Positions 1 through 5,398 of a DNA stretch of 5,811 bases are shown here, in pieces. The stretch covers positions 1 to 5,811 of the forward strand of contig CAZUMJ010000070.1 of the NCBI GenBank assembly GCA_964621605.1, given 5' to 3'. A program made the translations under genes and the position numbers. The DNA is from CAZUMJ01 sp964621605 (GTDB lineage: Bacteria; Actinomycetota; Acidimicrobiia; Acidimicrobiales; Iamiaceae). Positions within the stretch are counted from its first letter, which is position 1. The number at the start of each line of letters is the position of its first letter. Below the pieces are notes generated by a model. It worked only from the letters and a program-made list of their open reading frames with translations. It was not told where the DNA came from and did no database searches.

Positions 1-105
1 GACGAACCCGTCGAAAACAGACTCGTCGAAGACAGACTCGTCGAGGACGGACCCGCCGAACGCGCTCCGGGCGCCGACGGTCCTGACGCAGACGGCCCTG
101 ACCTC
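1..105 (+). repeat. 15-bp-periodic repeat coding a pentapeptide linker
   Basis: Seven consecutive 15-base units fit this stretch. Units 1-4 (1-15, 16-30, 31-45, 46-60) follow the pattern gacnnacycgycgar and encode DEPVE, NRLVE, DRLVE and DGPAE. Unit 5 (61-75, RAPGA) is divergent. Units 6 and 7 (76-90, 91-105) share gacggycctgac and encode DGPDA and DGPDL. The period equals five codons, so copy-number change keeps the frame. The array starts at the window edge and may extend upstream. It probably forms a flexible acidic spacer before the winged-helix domain. Confidence 0.75.
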
Positions 106-843
106 CTGGTGCGGGTCCTCGGAGCGCCACACATCCCCGATCGACCCCAGCTGAAGGGCCGGGACCTGTCGCTCGTCGCGTACCTCACCTGCCGTGGGCG
201 TGCGGCGACCACAGCCCACCTCCAAGAGGCGCTCTGGGGCGGCCGGGCAGTGCAGGCGAAGACCATCTGGAACGTGGTGAGCCGCGCGCGCGTCGGTCTC
301 GGAACCCTCCCAGGAGGGCAGTTGGCGTTCCCGCCCGCGGACGTGCAGCGCCGGACGTTCGAACTCGACCCCGGGGTGGGCACAGACGTTGCCTTGCTGC
401 GCCGCGCGCTCGACGTTGCCCACGCGTCCTCGTCGCGACCCACGGCCAACGGCGCGCTGCGCGCGTTGCAACGCGCACTCGCACTCGTCGAGGGGCCACC
501 GTTCGATGGCCCCGGTTTCGAATGGGCCTTCCGAGAAGGACAGCACGCCGCACGTGCGGCAGACCTCATCGAGCGAGCCTCGCTCACGCTGATGGCACAA
601 GCAAAGGCTCTGGGCGACACCGAGCTCGCCCGTTGGGCACTCACCCGCGGTCTGATCGGCCTTCCCGGCAACGAGATGCTCTACCGGGCACGCATGCGAC
701 TCGAGGCTGACCTCCACAACCAAGGCGGCGTTGAACAGGCGTACCGCGAGCTGTGCAGCGTCCTGGCGGACTACGACGCGGAGCCGTCCACCGAAACCGA
801 GACGCTCCACCGCTCGCTGCGAGGACCAGCACGCGTGGGGTAG
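1..843 (+). CDS. BTAD-domain transcriptional regulator, C-terminal part (5' end outside window)
   Basis: The frame is open from base 1 to the TAG at 841-843, giving 280 residues with no N-terminus. Residues 1-35 form a low-complexity acidic/proline linker of pentapeptides (DEPVE, NRLVE, DRLVE, DGPAE and so on). Residues from about 37 (VRVLGAPHI) to about 100 look like an OmpR/SARP-type winged helix, with the likely recognition helix around AKTIWNVVSRARVGLG. Residues from about 120 to the end fit a bacterial transcriptional activator domain (BTAD): a helical repeat array with ALALVEGPPFDG, LPGNEMLYRARMRLEADL and the typical ending AEPSTETETLHRSLRG. In SARP-like proteins these two domains bind DNA and mediate activation. 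A C-terminal wHTH-BTAD pair after a long linker is also known from large actinobacterial LysM/BTAD proteins, often near pilus or secretion genes; whether this is one cannot be seen here. A GTG at 109 is a possible start, but it falls right at the first strand of the domain and the in-frame linker continues upstream, so the gene is treated as partial. Confidence 0.85.
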   Translation, partial: DEPVENRLVEDRLVEDGPAERAPGADGPDADGPDLLVRVLGAPHIPDRPQLKGRDLSLVAYLTCRGRAATTAHLQEALWGGRAVQAKTIWNVVSRARVGLGTLPGGQLAFPPADVQRRTFELDPGVGTDVALLRRALDVAHASSSRPTANGALRALQRALALVEGPPFDGPGFEWAFREGQHAARAADLIERASLTLMAQAKALGDTELARWALTRGLIGLPGNEMLYRARMRLEADLHNQGGVEQAYRELCSVLADYDAEPSTETETLHRSLRGPARVG

Positions 844-879
844 CCGGTCCCGCCACGCCGCTCCCCACCCCGCCTTCTG

Positions 880-909
880 CCCACGGTTTTCGCAGGTGGG
901 AAGCCCCAC
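880..909 (+). other. Mutually exclusive hairpins downstream of the BTAD gene
   Basis: CCCAC (880-884), GTGGG (896-900) and CCCAC (905-909) allow two alternative 5-bp stems sharing the middle element. The first has an 11-nt loop that includes TTTT, the second a 4-nt loop (AAGC). The position, about 40-65 bases after the stop codon at 843, fits a weak terminator or attenuator, but no T-run follows the second stem. Only the complementarity is seen; the role is a guess. Confidence 0.3.
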
Positions 910-945
910 GGGAAGCGCTCCGGGAACCTCACCGGGAGGTTGACA
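909..945 (+). promoter_or_regulatory. Triple 12-bp direct repeat next to a TTGACA box
   Basis: CGGGAA, CGGGAA and CGGGAG start at 909, 921 and 933, exactly 12 bp apart. The third copy lies one base before a perfect TTGACA (940-945). An inverted repeat, AACCTC (925-930) with GAGGTT (936-941), overlaps copies two and three. No good -10 hexamer lies 16-19 bp downstream of TTGACA (around 962-969 the sequence is GACGACCC), so a sigma-70 promoter is not secure. Direct repeats about one helical turn apart near a -35 box are known as SARP binding sites, and a SARP-like BTAD gene ends about 65 bp upstream; the link is inference. Confidence 0.35.
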
Positions 946-992
946 TCGCACAGTCGAGCGTGACGACCCACCCCCTAGGCGCGGAGCTCCCC

Positions 993-1208
993 ATGACCCC
1001 TCCCCCCACGCCCCCACACGGCATCGTCCCCGTTGCCGTCGACCGCATCGACTGCTACCAGGTCCTCGAGGCACTCGGCCACGCGTCCGAGCTCGCCGCC
1101 TCGCTACGGGCCTACGGAGCACAAGTCGAGTTCGAAGACGCGTTCGGCCTGCTGCGCGATGCGCTCTTCCCCGACCTCCCGAACGGCCTCGCGCGTCTCA
1201 GCCGGTGA
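993..1208 (+). CDS. Small hypothetical protein, 71 residues
   Basis: I do not recognise a family. The ATG at 993 has a GGAG (983-986) six bases before it, which decides this start over the in-frame GTG at 960, which has no such site. The N-terminus is proline-rich (MTPPPTPPHG). From residue 11 it reads like a compact, acidic, folded protein with helical stretches: DRIDCYQVLEALGHASELAASLRAYG, then FEDAFGLLRDALF, ending in PNGLARLSR. There is one cysteine (in DCYQ) and no membrane segment or signal peptide. Third codon positions are overwhelmingly G or C, which supports real coding. It follows the BTAD gene on the same strand after 149 bp and overlaps the 3' end of the convergent DUF3048 gene by 11 bp. 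The longer reading frame upstream, back to 753, overlaps the BTAD gene and is not supported. Confidence 0.6.
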   Translation: MTPPPTPPHGIVPVAVDRIDCYQVLEALGHASELAASLRAYGAQVEFEDAFGLLRDALFPDLPNGLARLSR

Positions 1209-2127
1209 CCGTGGCCTCACCCGGCGGCGGCAGCTGCACGAACGTCTGGCCGGGTGTGAGTGCGATCGGCTTCCCTGTCGAGTCGACGTAGGTGGTCATC
1301 GCCGCCGCCGAGGGCTTCGACCACGTGCCCTCGATGAGCTTGCCGTCGGTCAGCACCCAACACGTGCCATTGCCGATCAGGTCGGCCTCGGGCACGACCG
1401 CGCCTGACACGTCCACGTTGCCGGTGGCGTGGTAGGTCACGAACTGGATGACGACGTTCGCGGGACCGATCTGCCAACCGGTCTCGTCGACGTGCGGCGT
1501 GCCCTTCTGATCACGTACCCACCGGCCTTCGGTCGGNNNNNNNNNNNNNNNNNNNNNNNNNNNNNNNNNNNNNNNNNNNNNNNNNNNNNNNNNNNNNNNN
1601 NNNNNNNNNNNNNNNNNNNNNNNNNNNNNNNNNNNNCCGACGTCGATCATCGGTGCCCCCGCCAGGATGCGCATGACGTCGGCGTTGCCTCCCGACCAGG
1701 CGTAGAGCGGGTGGTTCAGCTCTGACACGAGCGCCACGTCTGTCGTCCGACCCGATCGGATCGGCCCGACCGGGTCGGAGTCCTTCGACTGGAAGATGGC
1801 GAAGAAGCGGGTGACGGCGCCCTCGACCTTCTCCTCGATGACCACGTCGGCCTGGTTGAGGCCGAGTTGGGGCCTGGCACCCTCGCCTCCGCCGTCGGCG
1901 TTGTCGATCTTCACCACGAGCGCCGGGCGCTTCGCGATCGCGGGATCGACGGGCAGGCCGGTCAGCGGCGCCACGGCCGACGGCGCGGGAGGAAGGGTGG
2001 TGGCAGGAACAGTCGTCGACGCTGGCGTCGTGTCGGTCGTCGCCTTCTTCGAGCCACTGCAGGCTGCGACGCCCAACATGCCGACGACGGCGATCGCGAC
2101 GGCTGCGCTCGTGATCCGTGCTCGCAT
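1198..2127 (-). CDS. DUF3048 (YerB-like) lipoprotein, interrupted by assembly gap
   Basis: The start at 2127 (ATG) places a lipoprotein signal peptide at the N-terminus: MRAR, a hydrophobic stretch (about residues 6-20) and the lipobox VAAC with Cys23. A Thr/Pro/Ala-rich spacer (about 25-53) follows, as in surface-anchored proteins. The N-terminal DUF3048 domain begins at PLTGLPVD and includes RPALVVKIDN, ARPQLGLNQADVVIEE, EGAVTRFFAIFQS, DPVGPIRSGRTTD and YAWSGGN. 163 residues precede the gap and 112 follow it (from PTEGRWVRDQKGTPHVDETG). The latter part matches the C-terminal DUF3048 domain: ANVVIQFVTY, GTCWVLTDGKLIEGTWSK, and the ending PGQTFVQLPPPGEATV. The family's function is not established; B. 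subtilis YerB is the usual reference name. Starting 23 codons earlier at 2196 would bury the signal peptide behind a Pro/Cys-containing stretch, so it is rejected. A possible GGAAG Shine-Dalgarno lies 10 bases upstream. It lies in the same orientation as, and 128 bp downstream of, the mmpL-like gene. Confidence 0.88.
   Translation of the reverse strand: MRARITSAAVAIAVVGMLGVAACSGSKKATTDTTPASTTVPATTLPPAPSAVAPLTGLPVDPAIAKRPALVVKIDNADGGGEGARPQLGLNQADVVIEEKVEGAVTRFFAIFQSKDSDPVGPIRSGRTTDVALVSELNHPLYAWSGGNADVMRILAGAPMIDVXXXXXXXXXXXXXXXXXXXXXXXXXXXXXXXXXXPTEGRWVRDQKGTPHVDETGWQIGPANVVIQFVTYHATGNVDVSGAVVPEADLIGNGTCWVLTDGKLIEGTWSKPSAAAMTTYVDSTGKPIALTPGQTFVQLPPPGEATVTG
1537..1636. other. Assembly gap (100 N)
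   Basis: There are exactly 100 undetermined bases inside the DUF3048 gene. A round 100 is the usual placeholder for a gap of unknown size. The flanking coding frames agree if the gap length is 3n+1, which 100 satisfies, but the real length is unknown. Confidence 0.97.
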
Positions 2128-2136
2128 GGACCTACA

Positions 2137-2163
2137 ACTTCCACTCGTCGGTTCGGGAAGTGG
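2137..2163 (-). promoter_or_regulatory. Possible hairpin masking the DUF3048 ribosome binding site
   Basis: Read on the - strand, ACTTCC (2161-2156) can pair with GGAAGT (2142-2137) across a 13-nt loop. The second arm contains the only plausible Shine-Dalgarno (GGAAG) of the gene starting at 2127. A competing stem, CCACT (2163-2159) with AGTGG (2145-2141), overlaps it. Stems this short are common by chance in GC-rich leaders. Confidence 0.25.
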
Positions 2164-2255
2164 GGGGAGCCCGCACCGCAACGACGGGAGCACCACCCCA
2201 CCTCTGTCCAGTTGTACCGGACCCGAGCGCGCGGGGCGAGGATGGCGAACGCGTG

Positions 2256-4505
2256 TCAGTGCGAGCTGCTGACGGCGGCGTCTCCCGCCGAGCGGTGCGC
2301 CTCCTCGGCGTCAACCTCTGCACGTGCGGCGTCGAGCGCCTCGAGGTCGGCTACCAGCGTGGCGCCCTCGACGTCGAGGTTGGGGATGAGCTTGTCGAGC
2401 CACGCCGGGAGCCGCCAGGCACGTTCGCCGAACAGCGTCATCACCGCGGGGACGATGAGCATCCGCACCACCGTCGCGTCGAGGAAGACCGCGGTGGCGA
2501 GCCCAACCCCGAACATCTTGATGAAGGGGCTCGTGCCGAGTGCGAACGCCCCGAAGACGCTGATCATGATGAGCGCTGCAGCGGTGATCACCCGGGCCGA
2601 AGAGCTGAGGCCCACGATCACACTTGCCCGTGCGTCACCCGTGCGGTGGTACTCCTCGTGGATGCGGCTGAGGATGAACACCTCGTAGTCCATTGACAGT
2701 CCGAAGAGGATGGCGAACATCATCAGGGGCAGGAAGCTGACGATCGGCAAGGTCTGGTCGAGGCCGAACATCGACGCCAACCAACCCCAGTTGAAGACCG
2801 CGACCAGCACCCCGAACGACGACCCGATCGACACGAGGATCGCCAGCGCCGCCTTGATCGGCACCACGATCGAGCGGAACACCGCGGTGAGCAGGACGAC
2901 GGTGAGGCCGATGACCAGCAGCATGAAGGGAGCCAGCGCGCCTGCGACCTTGTGCGAGATGTCGATGTTGGCTGCCGTCGCACCGGCCACGAAGTAGCGG
3001 GCTCCGGTCGCCGCCTCGATCTGTGTGCGCGCGTCACCGCGCAGGTGAGACACCAGGGCCTCGGTGCTCGACGACGCCGGCGACCCGATGGGGGTGATGC
3101 TCTGCACCGCGGTGTCGCCCGCGGCGTTGAAGGTGGCCGGCCGCACCCCGGCAATGCCGTCGACATGGTCGAGCGAAGAGGTGATCCGTTGCATCGCGGC
3201 GGGGCGGTCGACGACGTTGCTGAGGTCGATGACGAGCGACAGCTGCCCGTTGAACCCGGGGCCGAACGCCTTGCTCACCAGGTCGTACGCCTTGCGCTGG
3301 GTGGTTCCTGCCGGTTCGGAGCCGTGGTCGGGAAGGCCCAGGCGGATCGACGCGAACGGTACGGCGAGCACCCCCATCACCAGCAGGCCGGCCACGAGCG
3401 CTGTCACCGGCCGGTGGGTCACCTTGGTGGCCCACCGGTGGCCGAGCGTTTCGCCTTCCTCTGCCCCGCCCGTCCGGTTGCGCATGCCCGGCACTCGGAA
3501 CCTGTCGATGTTGTGCCCCGCGAAGCCGAGCATCGCCGGGAGGAGGGTGACCGCGACCATGACCGCCACCGCGACCGTTGCGGCGGCAGCCAGGCCCATC
3601 ACGGTGAGGAAGGGGATGCCGACGACCGCGAGCCCGGCGATCGCGATCACCACGGTCACCCCGGCGAACACCACGGCGCCGCCCGCGGTGGCGTTCGCGC
3701 GAGCCGCCGCCTCCTCGACATCGAGCCCCAGGGCCAGGTTCTGGCGGTGGCGGGTGACGACGAACAAGGCGTAGTCGATACCGACCGCGAGGCCGATCAT
3801 GATCGCGAGCGTCGGTGCCGACGACGACAGGTCGACGAACGCCGACAAGATGCTGACCCCGCTGAGGCCGATGCCGAGCCCGAGCAGCGCGGTCAGGATC
3901 GGCAGACCCATCGCCAGGACCGAGCCGAACGCGAACAGCAGCACGACCACGGCGACACCGAGGCCGAGCAGCTCCGACGAGGGCGCCTCATGGGTCACCC
4001 CGGGCACGACCTCGCCCCCGAACTCGACCTGGTAGCCCTGCGCCCGTGTGGGCGCGACCGCCTCGACGACCGCGTGCGTGGTCTCCTCGGTGACCTCGAA
4101 CGCAGAGACGGGGTAGTGCACGGTGCCGAGCGCCACCGTGCCATCGCGAGAGATGCCACCGGTCTTGGTGGGTGAGACGGCGAGCTCGACACCTGGCACA
4201 TCTGCCTTGATGCGCGCCATGGTCTCGTCCATCACGCGAGTCGCCTGCGCGTCGCGCAGCGTCTTTCCCTTCGGCGCCGCGAACACCACGAGCGTCTCTG
4301 AACCGCTCTGGCTCGGGAAGCGCGTCTTGAGCAGATCGGTCGCCTGCTGCGACTCGGTGCCCGGCAAGGTCAGCACCTCGCTGGTGGTACCGCCTGCGGC
4401 GCCCGCAAGGCCGCCCATGAGGAGGAAGAGCGCAACCCACGCCCCCAGCACCCAGCGTCGACGCCGAACAGAGAAGTGGCCGAGGCGATAGAGCAGTGCA
4501 GCCAT
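2256..4505 (-). CDS. MMPL/RND-family membrane transporter, 749 residues
   Basis: This is an inner-membrane, proton-driven efflux or lipid/hydrophobic-compound transporter by family; the substrate is unknown. The ATG at 4505 has GGAG eight bases upstream, and the resulting protein begins MAALLYRLGHFSVRRRRWVLG, a typical short cytosolic N-terminus before TM1 (about 18-38). The layout is the usual duplicated RND fold: first periplasmic porter domain about 40-175, TM2-6 about 178-326, TM7 about 366-387, second porter domain about 388-520, and TM8-12 about 523-690. The two half-signatures are present: GIDYALFVVTRHR with Asp244-Tyr245 in TM4, and GLSMDYEVFILSRIHEEY with Asp606-Tyr607 in TM10. These match the Asp-Tyr pairs of the proton relay in MmpL3. 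The last segment FLDATVVRMLIVPAVM is also typical. At 749 residues it resembles the shorter YdfJ/ActII-3 class and lacks the long C-terminal domain of mycobacterial MmpL3; only a charged helical tail follows. The divergent tetR gene suggests ligand-controlled efflux. Confidence 0.93.
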   Translation of the reverse strand: MAALLYRLGHFSVRRRRWVLGAWVALFLLMGGLAGAAGGTTSEVLTLPGTESQQATDLLKTRFPSQSGSETLVVFAAPKGKTLRDAQATRVMDETMARIKADVPGVELAVSPTKTGGISRDGTVALGTVHYPVSAFEVTEETTHAVVEAVAPTRAQGYQVEFGGEVVPGVTHEAPSSELLGLGVAVVVLLFAFGSVLAMGLPILTALLGLGIGLSGVSILSAFVDLSSSAPTLAIMIGLAVGIDYALFVVTRHRQNLALGLDVEEAAARANATAGGAVVFAGVTVVIAIAGLAVVGIPFLTVMGLAAAATVAVAVMVAVTLLPAMLGFAGHNIDRFRVPGMRNRTGGAEEGETLGHRWATKVTHRPVTALVAGLLVMGVLAVPFASIRLGLPDHGSEPAGTTQRKAYDLVSKAFGPGFNGQLSLVIDLSNVVDRPAAMQRITSSLDHVDGIAGVRPATFNAAGDTAVQSITPIGSPASSSTEALVSHLRGDARTQIEAATGARYFVAGATAANIDISHKVAGALAPFMLLVIGLTVVLLTAVFRSIVVPIKAALAILVSIGSSFGVLVAVFNWGWLASMFGLDQTLPIVSFLPLMMFAILFGLSMDYEVFILSRIHEEYHRTGDARASVIVGLSSSARVITAAALIMISVFGAFALGTSPFIKMFGVGLATAVFLDATVVRMLIVPAVMTLFGERAWRLPAWLDKLIPNLDVEGATLVADLEALDAARAEVDAEEAHRSAGDAAVSSSH

Positions 4506-4546
4506 GGAGAGGGCTCCGTTCAGCAGGCGTGGGGACGAACCCGAGT

Positions 4547-4577
4547 ACCCTACGGGCGAATGTGGCAGTTCTGCCAT
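4547..4577 (-). promoter_or_regulatory. Candidate promoter of the mmpL-like gene
   Basis: On the - strand there is a TAGGGT hexamer (4552-4547, TANNNT class). ATGGCA (4577-4572, four of six matches to TTGACA) lies 19 bases upstream, a rather long spacer. Transcription would start near 4540, giving a leader of about 35 bases that contains the GGAG ribosome binding site. The -35 region lies inside the first palindrome (4563-4576), so a bound repressor would block it. The hexamers are weak, so the assignment is tentative. Confidence 0.35.
4563..4576. promoter_or_regulatory. Operator candidate O1: palindrome TGGCAGTTCTGCCA
   Basis: This is a perfect inverted repeat with 6-bp arms (TGGCAG / CTGCCA) and a 2-bp centre. 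It lies in the 130-bp divergent region between the mmpL-like and tetR genes. It matches the neighbouring palindrome O2 at 11 of 14 positions. Size, symmetry and location are what a TetR-family dimer site usually shows. Confidence 0.65.
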
Positions 4578-4578
4578 C

Positions 4579-4592
4579 TGTCAGTTATGACA
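4579..4592. promoter_or_regulatory. Operator candidate O2: palindrome TGTCAGTTATGACA
   Basis: This inverted repeat has 5-bp arms (TGTCA / TGACA) and a 4-bp centre, and starts exactly 16 bp after O1. The shared pattern of the two sites is TGNCAGTTNTGNCA. The three differing positions include changes that keep the symmetry in each copy (G/C in O1 becomes T/A in O2 at positions 3 and 12), which is the pattern expected of binding sites under selection. Confidence 0.65.
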
Positions 4593-4623
4593 CTTTTCAC
4601 CGACCCCCACGCTCCCAACTCGG

Positions 4624-4629
4624 TACGGT
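4624..4629 (+). promoter_or_regulatory. Candidate -10 box of tetR, possibly leaderless
   Basis: TACGGT (TANNNT class) ends six bases before the GTG at 4636. This spacing would place the transcription start on the start codon, giving a leaderless mRNA, a common arrangement in actinobacteria. No clear -35 is visible. The alternative is translation using GGTGA (4627-4631), which is only four bases from the start. Confidence 0.35.
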
Positions 4630-4635
4630 GAAGTC

Positions 4636-5268
4636 GTGCCCCAACCCGCCGCCACCGACGATGCTGTCGACGCACCTGTCTCGTTGCGGTCGAAGCACTC
4701 CAACGAGACCCGGCAGCGCATCGTCGAGGTCGCCCTCGCCCGGTTCGCCGAGCACGGCTTCGACGCCACCACGGTGGAAGAGATCGCGGCCGCGGCCGAC
4801 ATCTCACCACGCACGTTCTTCCGCTACTTCCCCACGAAGGACGCGGTGCTGTTCGACAAGATCGAACGCCACATGGTCGAGCTCTGCGAACGCATCGAGC
4901 AACGCCCCAACGACGAGCCGGCGGCCGACACGCTGGTCGCGGTGCTCACCGAGATGGTCGAGCAGCTCCACACCTCGCCTGAGGAGCGGGCGCTCGTCCG
5001 CCGCCTCCTCGACGAACGCCCGGCGCTGCGCGGCTATCAGCGCCTGGCCATCGCCGCGCACAGCGAAGGCTCTGCCACCGCTGCGCTCGCCCGCCATGGC
5101 GGCGTCTCACCCGACGACCTCGGCCTGCGCACGATGGTTGCGGCGGTGGCGGCGTGCTTCGACGTGGCATTGCGAGACTGGGCCGGGCTCGACGACCCCC
5201 CGCCGTTCCGAACGGTGTTCCGCGGCGCCCTCGACGCGTGCGCCGCGGCGTTCCCTCGCCTCGCTTGA
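4636..5268 (+). CDS. TetR-family transcriptional regulator
   Basis: The 210-residue length is standard for the family. The N-terminal DNA-binding domain spans about residues 22-68, starting at NETRQRIVEVALARFAEHGF. The helix-turn-helix is TTVEEIAAAADISPRTFFRYF (about 45-65), followed by the family hallmark PTKDAVLF. The C-terminal half (about 75-210) is all-helical and would form the ligand-binding and dimer domain. Its pattern (ERALVRRLLDERPALRGYQR, then CFDVALRDWAG) resembles the MftR-like/acyl-CoA-type ligand domain, but this is a tentative reading. GTG 4636 is the only start that keeps the whole HTH domain; the next Met is at residue 78-80. It is transcribed away from the mmpL-like gene across a 130-bp region holding two tandem palindromes. 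The likely role is repression of that transporter, and perhaps of itself, with release by a ligand that may be the transport substrate. Confidence 0.93.
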   Translation: MPQPAATDDAVDAPVSLRSKHSNETRQRIVEVALARFAEHGFDATTVEEIAAAADISPRTFFRYFPTKDAVLFDKIERHMVELCERIEQRPNDEPAADTLVAVLTEMVEQLHTSPEERALVRRLLDERPALRGYQRLAIAAHSEGSATAALARHGGVSPDDLGLRTMVAAVAACFDVALRDWAGLDDPPPFRTVFRGALDACAAAFPRLA

Positions 5269-5350
5269 TGCCACGGCGCGCAGGCGCACCGCGCTGCCTC
5301 GCCGAGCTCGTCGTCGCGCACGCCTTCGGCACCGCCACGCCTGCCTGACC

Positions 5351-5370
5351 CGCCCGATGGGCGATAGCTT
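5351..5370 (+). promoter_or_regulatory. Candidate promoter/operator of the esterase gene
   Basis: A perfect short inverted repeat CGCCC-GAT-GGGCG (5351-5363) lies directly before TAGCTT (5365-5370, a TANNNT -10 class hexamer) and about 30 bases before the ATG. No convincing -35 is seen at 16-18 bp. The repeat could be a regulator site in the promoter spacer or the stem of a weak tetR terminator. The latter is less likely because no T-run follows. The rest of 5269-5398 shows nothing clear. Confidence 0.3.
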
Positions 5371-5398
5371 GCGACGAACCGTCACGCCAGGGGGGACC

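Noticed and set aside
109..111. GTG 109 as the true start of the BTAD protein
   Set aside because: The frame is open back to base 1 and carries an in-frame repeat linker. A start at 109 would fall at the very first strand of the winged-helix domain, with no visible Shine-Dalgarno.
753..992. Extension of the 71-residue ORF upstream to 753
   Set aside because: It would overlap the BTAD gene by about 90 bases. The added residues are Arg/Pro-rich with weaker third-position bias, and the ATG at 993 has its own ribosome binding site. The RExx tetrapeptide pattern there merely reflects the 12-bp DNA repeat.
1867..2688. 273-codon + strand frame across the lipoprotein and MMPL 3' end
   Set aside because: It is a shadow of two - strand genes, is Arg/Ser/Ala-rich and crosses their intergenic spacer.
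2952..4175. 407-codon open frame on the + strand, opposite the MMPL gene
   Set aside because: It lies wholly antisense to a clear MMPL gene. The translation is a low-complexity run of Arg, His, Asp, Glu and Gly, as produced by the complement of a GC-biased gene. No domain is visible.
4506..4577. Earlier start (4577) for the MMPL protein
   Set aside because: It would add 24 residues unlike the family N-terminus and put the palindrome O1 inside the coding region. The ATG at 4505 has a good GGAG at eight bases.
5268..5348. 26-codon ORF overlapping the tetR stop (TGATG)
   Set aside because: The overlap looks like translational coupling, but the product (MPRRAGAPRC...) is very short, has no recognisable feature and no extra support.
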